DNA of 5,388 nt from Spirochaetales bacterium (lineage in GTDB: Bacteria; Spirochaetota; Spirochaetia; DSM-27196; PWMO01): contig SKLB01000066.1 in assembly GCA_007123465.1 (NCBI GenBank), forward strand, positions 1 through 5,388, read 5' to 3'. Below, in pieces: positions 1-5,388 of this stretch (positions are counted from its first letter, which is position 1; every line of letters starts with the position of its first letter). The position numbers and the translations under genes were made by a program. The notes under the pieces were generated by a model. The model did not search any database, was not told where the DNA came from, and saw only the letters and a program-made list of their open reading frames with translations.

Positions 1-412
1 TATGCTTCACAGCGGCCGGCGCTCGCAGGTACTCGCCGAGGTAGCACGCGTACTGAGACCCGGCGGTCAGTTCGTCTTCACCGATCCGATGCGCACCGAC
101 AACTGCCCCGCAGGCGTACTGGACCCGATTCTCGACCGGCTGCACCTGGACGATCTGGCCTGCCCGGCGTTCTACCGCAGCACTCTGGCGCAATACGGCT
201 TCAGCGAGCTGGACTTTGACGAGATGCCGCAGCAACTGGCAACTCACTACCAGCGGGTGCTCGACGAAACCGTCAAGCGCGATGCCCAACTGTCCGCGGT
301 GGTCAGCCGGAATTACATCGAGCGCATGAAAACGGGTCTGCAGCACTGGGTTGACGGTGGCCGCAACGGCTACCTGACCTGGGGCATCTTTCACTTTCGC
401 AACACACGCTAA
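1..412 (+). CDS. Sarcosine/dimethylglycine N-methyltransferase, C-terminal half (5' end outside window)
   Basis: This is the 3' part of a SAM-dependent methyltransferase that, by family resemblance, adds the last one or two methyl groups on the way from glycine to glycine betaine (sarcosine to dimethylglycine to betaine), a cytosolic compatible-solute pathway of halophiles. About 136 residues are visible. LRPGG (residues 18-22) followed by the strand and loop QFVFTDPM (23-30) is the usual segment after the SAM pocket. The C-terminal part (about 103-133), with YIERMKTGLQHWVDGG, GYLTWGIF and a final HFR, closely matches what I remember of the halophile enzymes. Known members are about 280 residues, so the N-terminal half with the SAM-binding glycine loop lies upstream. 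The ATG at base 2 is probably internal. It could also be the C-terminal half of a fused glycine/sarcosine plus dimethylglycine methyltransferase, as known in some actinobacteria. Family call fairly sure; exact substrate steps inferred. Confidence 0.85.
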   Translation, partial: MLHSGRRSQVLAEVARVLRPGGQFVFTDPMRTDNCPAGVLDPILDRLHLDDLACPAFYRSTLAQYGFSELDFDEMPQQLATHYQRVLDETVKRDAQLSAVVSRNYIERMKTGLQHWVDGGRNGYLTWGIFHFRNTR

Positions 413-431
413 CGCGGCACGGCGCCGCGTT
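411..431. terminator. GC-rich stem-loop between convergent genes, probable bidirectional terminator
   Basis: AACGCGGC (411-418) is perfectly complementary to GCCGCGTT (424-431), giving an 8-bp stem with a 5-base loop (ACGGC). It begins on the last two bases of the methyltransferase TAA (410-412) and ends one base before the J-domain gene's stop codon on the other strand (433-435). Its place between two convergent stop codons is what a shared terminator would have. Neither side is followed by a run of T beyond the two T (or A on the other strand) in the stem itself, so it is not a canonical intrinsic terminator. Confidence 0.5.
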
Positions 432-432
432 G

Positions 433-1065
433 CTACGCGGTGCCGGCCTGGCGGGCCGCCAGGCTGCGCGAGGTGTTGTCGCAGATCCGTTGGTAGATCG
501 CGTTGAAGCGCTGGATACGCCGCAGCTTGTTGCGCGCGTCGGTCACCCAGATACTGTCTGGATACTGTTCCACTACAACCAGGAAATAGTTATAGGCGCG
601 CTCAAAAGACAGCAGCGCCTGCAGCGCCAGGTCCAACACGTAGTAGTTGTAGGTCTTGAGTTCCGCCAGCTGGCGCCGTACGATCTTGGGGTCTTTGCGA
701 TAGAGCTGCGTGCAACCGCGAGTGTAGAATACAAAACCCAGTTTGTAATGCGTGTAGGCGGGATCCCTGGGGTGCGCAAGCGCGTTACGGATCTCGGCAG
801 CCGACACACCCGCGGTGCTTTCGCGGCCGGCGCCGTCGGGGCCGGCGGTCTGAGCTGCGGCCATTTCGCGCGGCATGCGGTCCGCGACGATGCGCATGTA
901 GGCCTCATTGATCTTCATCATCTTGAGCTGACGCCGATCACGCTCGCTGTCCGGAAAGAGATCCGGATGATAGCGTTTGGCCGCGCCGTGATAGGCTGCC
1001 TTTACTTCATCGAGCGAGGCGTGGGGGGCAATCTCCAGCGTCGCGTAGTACGAAGCGTCAACCAT
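433..1065 (-). CDS. J-domain (DnaJ-type) co-chaperone-like protein with a helical Tyr-rich C-terminal region
   Basis: The protein has 210 residues. An N-terminal J domain spans about residues 5-65: YYATLEIAP opens helix I, a basic helix II (VKAAYHGAAKRY) leads to the invariant HPD at 33-35, and KINEAYMRI follows as helix III. The HPD tripeptide is what stimulates the ATPase of DnaK-type Hsp70 in this family. There is no Gly/Phe region, no CXXCXGXG zinc fingers and no DnaJ C-terminal domain, so it is not DnaJ itself. A low-complexity Ala/Gly linker (about 66-90) leads to a predicted helical region (98-195) rich in Tyr (AYTHYKLGFVFYTRG, KTYNYYVLDLAL, ERAYNYFLVVVEQYPD) that resembles TPR-type helical pairs. 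No signal peptide or clear membrane segment is seen, so it is probably cytosolic. GAGGGG sits 2 bases before the ATG. It lies 29 bp after the upstream oxidoreductase gene. The client or partner is unknown. Confidence 0.88.
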   Translation of the reverse strand: MVDASYYATLEIAPHASLDEVKAAYHGAAKRYHPDLFPDSERDRRQLKMMKINEAYMRIVADRMPREMAAAQTAGPDGAGRESTAGVSAAEIRNALAHPRDPAYTHYKLGFVFYTRGCTQLYRKDPKIVRRQLAELKTYNYYVLDLALQALLSFERAYNYFLVVVEQYPDSIWVTDARNKLRRIQRFNAIYQRICDNTSRSLAARQAGTA

Positions 1066-1074
1066 GACCCCTCA

Positions 1075-1102
1075 ACTATAGCAGAATTGCGCCACTAGGC
1101 AA
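1075..1102 (-). promoter_or_regulatory. Possible sigma70-type promoter for the J-domain gene
   Basis: On the - strand, TTGCCT (1102-1097, 4 of 6 matches to TTGACA) is followed after 16 bases by TATAGT (1080-1075, 5 of 6 matches to TATAAT). The -35 box overlaps the TAG stop of the oxidoreductase gene (1097-1095). Only 9 bases separate the -10 box from the J-domain ATG, so the expected transcription start would fall within a few bases of the start codon and give a leaderless or nearly leaderless mRNA that loses the GAGGGG ribosome site. The match may be chance. Confidence 0.35.
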
Positions 1103-2123
1103 GTACACCCGAGAGCAGGCGCTGCACCGCCAGGCCGTCGCGTGCCGACGGCCGGAAAAGCTGCCACGGCTCAGCCGTGCCCACCCCACTGACAAACGCG
1201 CGGTAGGTGGAGTGAACCTTGGCAAACTTGACCTCACGGGTCCGGGCGCCGCGGCACAGCGTAAGCAGCCCCTTTTGTTTCTCTGCGCTCACCTCCACGC
1301 TGCCGCGCGTTCCGATTGCCCTTACATAGACGCGGTTGATGCAACCCGGCTCGGCATAGCCTCCTGCGATGCGGGCAACCGCACCGCCGGTGAAGCCCAG
1401 TTCAACGCAGAATCTATCGTTCATATCACACGAGTATCCCGACCCCCCGGCCGCCCGCCGGTCAGCCGTGACCGCAGTGGTCACACTAACCGAGGCGGCG
1501 TCGCCGGCCAGGCGCAGCGCAAGATAAACGAGGTGCGATCCCAGGTCGCGCAGCGCTCCACCGCCACCGTGACTGGAGCTGATGCGCCACAGCCAGCGCG
1601 GTTGACGCCACCAGTCACCCCACACCCCTGATATCAGCCAGCTCTGCATGTAGTGCAGCTCCAGCTCGCGCAGCTGGCCGACAACACCGGCATCTACAGC
1701 GTTGATCAGCCCCCAGACCGCCGGGTAATTGATCTTGGAGAAGTTGACCATGATTGGCACCTGGTAGCGTTGCTGCAGTGACACCAGATGCTCGGCCTGC
1801 ACAACATCAACGGTAAACGGCTTCTCCAGGAACACCGGAACGGCGCGCTTGATTGCCGCCGCGGTCAGTTCGTAGTGTTGTGAATCTGCGGTTGCAACGC
1901 TCAGGGCGTCCGGCCGCTCCTGGTCCAGCAGATCCCCGATATCATCATAGGCCGAATCAACTGAGAACTCTCGCGCCAGCGCCGTGGCGCGCTCTATCGA
2001 CCGGTCGTAGCACGCCGCCAGTGCAACTCCATTCAACGCGCCGAAACGCTGCGCATGATAGCGCGACATGGCGCCGCTTCCGGCAATTGCGATTCGCACC
2101 GCCTCGGATGGACCGCTCATCAT
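1095..2123 (-). CDS. Gfo/Idh/MocA-family NAD(P)-dependent oxidoreductase (second copy in the operon)
   Basis: This 342-residue protein has the usual length and two-domain layout of the glucose-fructose oxidoreductase/inositol dehydrogenase family, which oxidises or reduces a hydroxyl/keto group on sugars and polyols with NAD(P)(H). The Rossmann fold starts with VRIAIAGSGAMS (9-20), whose GSG (15-17) forms the nucleotide loop. The family EKP motif is at 100-102 with Lys101, and the substrate domain carries GGGALRDLGSH (187-197), giving the family's usual catalytic-type Asp193 and His197. All key residues are therefore present. A Trp-rich stretch (WGDWWRQPRWLW, 168-179) probably lines the substrate site. 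Two ATGs stand in tandem (2123-2121 and 2120-2118). The first lies 3 bases after the repressor's TGA with no strong ribosome site, which points to translational coupling. It is only distantly similar to the oxidoreductase at 3234-4394, so it is not a recent duplicate. Substrate unknown. Confidence 0.88.
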   Translation of the reverse strand: MMSGPSEAVRIAIAGSGAMSRYHAQRFGALNGVALAACYDRSIERATALAREFSVDSAYDDIGDLLDQERPDALSVATADSQHYELTAAAIKRAVPVFLEKPFTVDVVQAEHLVSLQQRYQVPIMVNFSKINYPAVWGLINAVDAGVVGQLRELELHYMQSWLISGVWGDWWRQPRWLWRISSSHGGGGALRDLGSHLVYLALRLAGDAASVSVTTAVTADRRAAGGSGYSCDMNDRFCVELGFTGGAVARIAGGYAEPGCINRVYVRAIGTRGSVEVSAEKQKGLLTLCRGARTREVKFAKVHSTYRAFVSGVGTAEPWQLFRPSARDGLAVQRLLSGVLA

Positions 2124-2126
2124 AAC

Positions 2127-3158
2127 TCACCGCGTCCCGCTTACCGGGGCGGTGGACCTGCGCACTACAAAATCGGTATCCAGCCATATGGCGTTCGGCG
2201 CACTGCGTTTACCCTCAACGATGTCGAGCAGCAGGTCGGTGGCGCAGGCGCCGCTCTGTTCAATAGGATTACGCACCGTTGACAGCGGCGGGAACGCATC
2301 CTGCGCCGGGTGCAGGTCATCGTATCCAATCAGGCTCACGTCCTGCGGAACCTCCATACCCTTGTCCTTACAGTAGGCCAGCACGCCCAGCGCAGCGCGA
2401 TCCGAAGCTGCCATGATCAGGGTAGGCCGCGGCTTTGCGCGCAGCAGCTTTTCTGAACAGCGATAGCCGCTGGTACGCGAGAAATCACCCTCGCAGATCA
2501 GCGGTGCAACGGCAAACTCGCGGCACAGCTGTTCGAATACCGCGAGCCGATCCTGCCCGTTCTTGTAGCGGAGGTCGCCGGTGACGTAGCCGATAGTCCG
2601 GTGGCCAAGGCTGCAGGCGTGCTGAAACGCCTTGTGCATCCCGGGCCCGGGCCGCGAGTCAACGCTGCACATCGCCTCATAGTAGTTGTTTATCAGAACA
2701 AACGGCAAGCCCAATTGACCGAGGTACTGGTATCGCGAGTACTCTGCCGGCCCCACCGTGAACAGCAGTCCGTCTACGGACTTCTCGGTTACCAGTTGCG
2801 CCAGTGACTCCGCGGTGGTGTCCACGTGGTCAAGGATAATAGTCACAAAACAGGACCGCCGCTCTGCGGCCACCACAACGCCGTCAAGGATGGTAGGAAA
2901 ATAGGCGCGCGAAAACGGCGGGAATGCGGTGTAGCGCGGCACCACCAGGCCGACACTGCCTGCGCGATTACGCGCAAACATGGCAGCCTGCCGGCTGGGG
3001 ATATACCCGAGCCGCAGCGCAGCTTGTCGAACCCTCTGCTTGACCGCCTGAGAGATCAACGGCGAGTCATTCAGGGCCCGTGATACGGTAGACTCCGCCA
3101 CCCCCGCGGCGCGGGCGACATCGCTGCGGGTCGGCCTGGGTTCAATGGCTCCGCTCAT
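2127..3158 (-). CDS. LacI/GalR-family transcriptional repressor
   Basis: This 343-residue protein is a DNA-binding regulator that should respond to a sugar or sugar derivative. The N-terminal helix-turn-helix is clear: RSDVARAAGVAESTVSRALN (11-30), then helix 3 and LGYIPSRQ (50-57). The hinge follows (58-67), and SVGLVVPRY (68-76) begins the periplasmic-binding-protein-like effector domain. Later family landmarks are SLGHRTIGYVTG (183-194), ASDRAALGVL (251-260), LIGYDDL (276-282), PPLSTVRNP (290-298) and VVRRSTAP (331-338). Length is typical. The hinge departs from the family NxxARxL pattern: it reads SRQAAMF (55-61), so the minor-groove Leu is a Phe. The gene lies between two oxidoreductase genes it probably controls, overlaps neither, and is coupled to the downstream one by a 3-bp gap. 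No good Shine-Dalgarno sequence precedes its ATG, and a strong hairpin ends 11 bases upstream. I found no convincing operator in the window. Effector unknown. Confidence 0.92.
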   Translation of the reverse strand: MSGAIEPRPTRSDVARAAGVAESTVSRALNDSPLISQAVKQRVRQAALRLGYIPSRQAAMFARNRAGSVGLVVPRYTAFPPFSRAYFPTILDGVVVAAERRSCFVTIILDHVDTTAESLAQLVTEKSVDGLLFTVGPAEYSRYQYLGQLGLPFVLINNYYEAMCSVDSRPGPGMHKAFQHACSLGHRTIGYVTGDLRYKNGQDRLAVFEQLCREFAVAPLICEGDFSRTSGYRCSEKLLRAKPRPTLIMAASDRAALGVLAYCKDKGMEVPQDVSLIGYDDLHPAQDAFPPLSTVRNPIEQSGACATDLLLDIVEGKRSAPNAIWLDTDFVVRRSTAPVSGTR

Positions 3159-3169
3159 TCGCTACAGTG

Positions 3170-3197
3170 GGCGCCGCCGCGCTGTGCCGGCGGCGCC
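3170..3197 (-). promoter_or_regulatory. Strong GC stem-loop in the gap before the LacI-family gene
   Basis: GGCGCCGCCG (3170-3179) pairs perfectly with CGGCGGCGCC (3188-3197), a 10-bp all-GC stem with an 8-base loop. On the - strand it starts 36 bases after the stop of the upstream oxidoreductase (3236-3234) and ends 11 bases before the repressor ATG (3158-3156). With no T run after it, it is a weak candidate for an intrinsic terminator. It could be a partial terminator, an mRNA-stabilising 3' hairpin for the upstream genes, or a structure that limits ribosome access to the repressor start. The remainder of the 75-bp gap (3159-3233) shows no clear promoter. Confidence 0.5.
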
Positions 3198-3233
3198 GCG
3201 TATCTCAGCATCCACTACCCGGGGAAGCCGGCG

Positions 3234-4394
3234 CTACAGCGAAATCCATTTCTGCGAGCTCTTGCCGCTCTCGATAGTCTTTTCAATGAACTTCACACCG
3301 CGGGCTCCATCGGCCACCGTCGGGAAGTCGGATTCAAACTCATCGGGCGTACGGCCATCTTTCAGCGCCATGATCGACAACCCCGCGTTGCGATAGACAT
3401 TGGCAAACGCTTCAATGAACGCCTCGGGATGCCCCGGCGGTATCCGTCCGGCCCGCTGCGCAGCCTCGCACAGGTAGCCGTTACCGCGCTTGAGCACCTG
3501 CTCGGGCTCGCCCAGCGGCTTGTAGCGCAGGTAGTTGGGATTCTCCTGGTGCCACGTCAGACTGGCCTTCTCTCCGTAGACCCTGATACGCAGGTCATTC
3601 TCTTCACCGGCCGAAATCTGCGAGGCAAACATCAGCCCCTTGGCCCCTGAACGGTAGCGCACCAGCAGGTTGGCGTCATCATCCAGCGCACGCCCCGACA
3701 CAAAGGTCGATACATCGGCACACAGCGATTCCAGCTCCAGTGCGGTAATCGTTGCCACCAGGTTCTCGGCGTGCGACCCGATGTCCCCCACCACTCCGGC
3801 TATCCCGGAGCGCTTGGGATCGGTACGCCACTCGGCCTGCTTGGCTCCCTGGTCTTCCAGCTTGGTGGCAAGCCAATCCTGATTGTACTCCACAATCACT
3901 TTGCGGATGGCCCCCAGCGCCCCGTCACGCACCATCTGCCGCGCCTGCTTGACCATAGGGTAGCCGGTGTAGTTGTAGGTTACCGCAAACACCGTTCCCT
4001 TCTGCTCCACCAACCGCACCAGCTCTTCGGCCTGCTCGCTGCTGTGCACCAGCGGTTTGTCGCAGATCACGTGAAACCCGGCCTCCACAAACGCTTTGGC
4101 AACCGGAAAGTGCATGTGATTGGGCGTCACTATCGAAACCGCGTCAATCCGCTCTCCCTCGGCTCGTGCGGACTCCTTCTCCAGCATCTGTTCCCAGGAC
4201 TCGTAGTTGCGCTCATCGCTCAAGCCGAGGTCCTTGCCCGAGGCCCGGGCCTTCTCTGGCGTGGATGACAGCGCCCCGGCGCTCAACTCGTACATCCCGT
4301 CCAACCACGCCGCACTGCGGTGCACCGCCCCGATGAACGCGTCGCGGCCGCCGCCCACCATTCCAAGTTTCAGTTTTCCCGTTGTTTCAGCCAT
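3234..4394 (-). CDS. Gfo/Idh/MocA-family NAD(P)-dependent oxidoreductase (first copy, paired with isomerase)
   Basis: The protein has 386 residues, typical for a longer branch of the glucose-fructose oxidoreductase/inositol dehydrogenase family. Its Rossmann domain opens with KLGMVGGGRDAFIGAVHR (9-26), where GGG (14-16) is the nucleotide loop. VTPNHMHF (89-96) and the DKP form of the EKP motif (112-114, Lys113) follow. GVVGDIGSHAENL (200-212) supplies the probable catalytic Asp204 and His208, so the enzyme looks intact. The GGG...AFIGAVHR signature marks a subgroup that I recall next to TIM-barrel isomerase genes in carbohydrate clusters, as here. It should act in the cytosol on a free sugar, polyol or glycoside; which one cannot be read from the sequence. 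The ATG is well supported: GGAGG (4409-4405) lies 10 bases upstream and overlaps the TAG of the isomerase gene, which indicates co-transcription. Confidence 0.9.
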   Translation of the reverse strand: MAETTGKLKLGMVGGGRDAFIGAVHRSAAWLDGMYELSAGALSSTPEKARASGKDLGLSDERNYESWEQMLEKESARAEGERIDAVSIVTPNHMHFPVAKAFVEAGFHVICDKPLVHSSEQAEELVRLVEQKGTVFAVTYNYTGYPMVKQARQMVRDGALGAIRKVIVEYNQDWLATKLEDQGAKQAEWRTDPKRSGIAGVVGDIGSHAENLVATITALELESLCADVSTFVSGRALDDDANLLVRYRSGAKGLMFASQISAGEENDLRIRVYGEKASLTWHQENPNYLRYKPLGEPEQVLKRGNGYLCEAAQRAGRIPPGHPEAFIEAFANVYRNAGLSIMALKDGRTPDEFESDFPTVADGARGVKFIEKTIESGKSSQKWISL

Positions 4395-4404
4395 ACTCTG
4401 TACG

Positions 4405-4409
4405 CCTCC
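4405..4409 (-). promoter_or_regulatory. Shine-Dalgarno GGAGG overlapping the upstream stop codon
   Basis: On the - strand the isomerase stop TAG (4411-4409) runs directly into GAGG, forming GGAGG with 10 bases to the oxidoreductase ATG (4394-4392). It fixes that start codon and suggests that ribosomes ending the isomerase can pass to the oxidoreductase. Confidence 0.75.
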
Positions 4410-5388
4410 TACTTCTTCTCAAACGCAGAATCGAAGGCCTGCCCGGCCGGCTGAAAATCCACCTCACGGGTGAACTGTGCCGATTCGCTCGCACCGTGGA
4501 TGCGGTCCATACCAGAGTCCTCCCACTCGATCGACAACGGCCCGTTGTAGCCGGCGCGATTCAGCGCGCGAATAATCGACTGGAAGTCCACATCCCCCCG
4601 GCCCACCGAGCGGAAGTCCCAGCCGCGGCGATGATCGCCAAAACTCAAGTGCGAGGCAAGTATACCCGAGATGCCGTCCAGCATCGTGGCTGCGTCTTTC
4701 ATGTGCACGTGGTAGATCCGGTCGCCAAAGCGGTCAACAAACTTTGCCGGATCGACAAACTGCCACTGCAGATGGCTGGGGTCAAAGTTGAAGCCAAATG
4801 CCTTGCGGTGGCCCACCGCTTCCAGCGCCCGCTCGGCGGTGTAGATGTCGTAAGCAATCTCGCTGGGGTGCACCTCCAGGCCAAACTTTACCCCTACCTC
4901 ATCAAACACATCCAGAATCGGGTTCCAGCGCGCGGCAAAATCGGCAAACCCCGCCTCTGCTACCTCCGGTGGAGTTGGCGGGAAAAAGTACAGCTTGTCC
5001 CATACGCTGCTGCCGGTAAACCCGGAGACTACCTTGACCCCCAGTTTTGCCGCCGCCCGCGCGGTGTCCTTCATGCCCTCGGCCGCCCGCCGGCGTACCC
5101 CTTCGGGGTCTCCGTCGCCCCAGATCTTGGGTGACAGAATCGCCTGGTGGCGCTGGTCAATCGGGTCGCACACCGACTGACCCACAAGGTGGTTGCCGAT
5201 GCAGAACACCTGCAGCCCGTTCTTCTGCAGCAGCCCTTTGAGATCCTTGATGTAGCCATCGCTCTCCAGCGCCTTGTCTACCTCAAAGTGATCTCCCCAG
5301 CAGGCCAGCTCCAGCCCATCGTAGCCCATCTCTTTTGCCAGCGGTGCAAGCTCCTTTATCGGCAAGTCTGCCCACTGACCAGTGAATA
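4409..5388 (-). CDS. Sugar phosphate isomerase/epimerase (xylose isomerase-like TIM barrel), 5' end outside window
   Basis: This is a member of the xylose isomerase-like/AP endonuclease family 2 TIM-barrel superfamily, which isomerises or epimerises sugars or keto-polyols using a divalent metal. About 325 residues are visible. Probable metal ligands, counted from the Leu/TTG codon at 5365, are Glu164 (LEVHPSE), Asp195 (NFDPSHL), His221 (YHVHMKD) and Glu280 (SIEWED), in the usual order on successive barrel strands. GYDGLELACWGDHFEV (14-29) and GFTGSSVW (115-122) are further landmarks. The TTG at 5365 is not the start: the open frame continues to the window edge and reads FTGQWAD just before it, matching the first barrel strand (LFTGQWADLP) of relatives as I recall them. 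Only some few N-terminal residues should be missing. It is followed after 14 bp by the oxidoreductase gene, its likely partner in one pathway. The exact reaction is unknown. Confidence 0.9.
   Translation of the reverse strand, partial: FTGQWADLPIKELAPLAKEMGYDGLELACWGDHFEVDKALESDGYIKDLKGLLQKNGLQVFCIGNHLVGQSVCDPIDQRHQAILSPKIWGDGDPEGVRRRAAEGMKDTARAAAKLGVKVVSGFTGSSVWDKLYFFPPTPPEVAEAGFADFAARWNPILDVFDEVGVKFGLEVHPSEIAYDIYTAERALEAVGHRKAFGFNFDPSHLQWQFVDPAKFVDRFGDRIYHVHMKDAATMLDGISGILASHLSFGDHRRGWDFRSVGRGDVDFQSIIRALNRAGYNGPLSIEWEDSGMDRIHGASESAQFTREVDFQPAGQAFDSAFEKK

Noticed and set aside
430..1098. Long open frame on the + strand across the J-domain gene
   Set aside because: It is antisense to a gene with an unmistakable J domain, and its translation is Arg/Val-rich without any recognisable motif. 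It arises from the GC-rich codon usage of the opposite strand.
3159..3233. Promoter for the LacI-family gene in the 75-bp gap
   Set aside because: I found no pair of -35 and -10 boxes with acceptable spacing on the - strand; only weak AT patches such as GAGATAC are present, so none is called.
3771..4268. Open frame of 165 codons on the + strand
   Set aside because: It lies wholly antisense to the intact oxidoreductase at 3234-4394 and has a His/Leu/Arg-rich composition typical of a shadow frame.
1095..4394. Recent tandem duplication of the two oxidoreductase genes
   Set aside because: The two proteins share only the family motifs (Rossmann glycines, EKP/DKP, D-x-GSH); they differ in length and in the rest of their sequence, so they are old members of different branches.
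4382..5134. Open frame of 250 codons on the + strand
   Set aside because: It is antisense to the TIM-barrel isomerase whose metal ligands are all identifiable on the other strand; no family features are seen in its own translation.
5373..5384. Palindrome CACTG-AC-CAGTG as a possible LacI-type operator
   Set aside because: It lies inside the coding frame of the isomerase and encodes the conserved GQW segment. It has no central CG step and is explained by protein conservation.

Overview
The window is gene-dense, GC-rich bacterial DNA with six protein-coding genes. One is on the + strand and cut by the left edge. Five lie head to tail on the - strand, and the most upstream of these is cut by the right edge. 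I see no RNA gene, mobile element or CRISPR array. The organism cannot be fixed from the sequence. The C-terminal half of a sarcosine/dimethylglycine N-methyltransferase suggests a halophilic or halotolerant bacterium that makes its own glycine betaine. The J-domain protein with a Tyr-rich helical tail reminds me of spirochaete proteins, but that is a weak impression.

Layout: 1-412 (+) is the 3' half of the betaine-synthesis methyltransferase. It converges on a J-domain protein (433-1065, -), and an 8-bp GC-rich stem-loop (411-431) fills the space between the two stop codons. Reading the - strand in transcription order from the right edge, the genes are: a TIM-barrel sugar phosphate isomerase/epimerase (4409 to beyond 5388), a Gfo/Idh/MocA oxidoreductase (3234-4394), a LacI-family repressor (2127-3158), a second Gfo/Idh/MocA oxidoreductase (1095-2123) and the J-domain gene. 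The gaps between them are 14, 75, 3 and 29 bp. No stretch of 300 bases lacks a gene.

The four upstream - strand genes look like one carbohydrate or polyol utilisation operon. Two NAD(P)-dependent sugar dehydrogenases and an isomerase could interconvert a sugar and its keto derivative, with the LacI protein as local regulator. The substrate cannot be read from the sequence, and no transporter, kinase or glycosidase is in view. The J-domain gene may be co-transcribed at the end of the operon, or may have its own promoter in the 29-bp gap that would give a nearly leaderless mRNA.

The region is mostly ordinary metabolic content. The points most worth a second look are the possible sugar oxidation/isomerisation cassette, the orphan J-domain protein, the altered hinge helix of the repressor, and the strong hairpin just before the repressor start codon. 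The isomerase has a misleading TTG start at 5365: its reading frame runs on out of the window.
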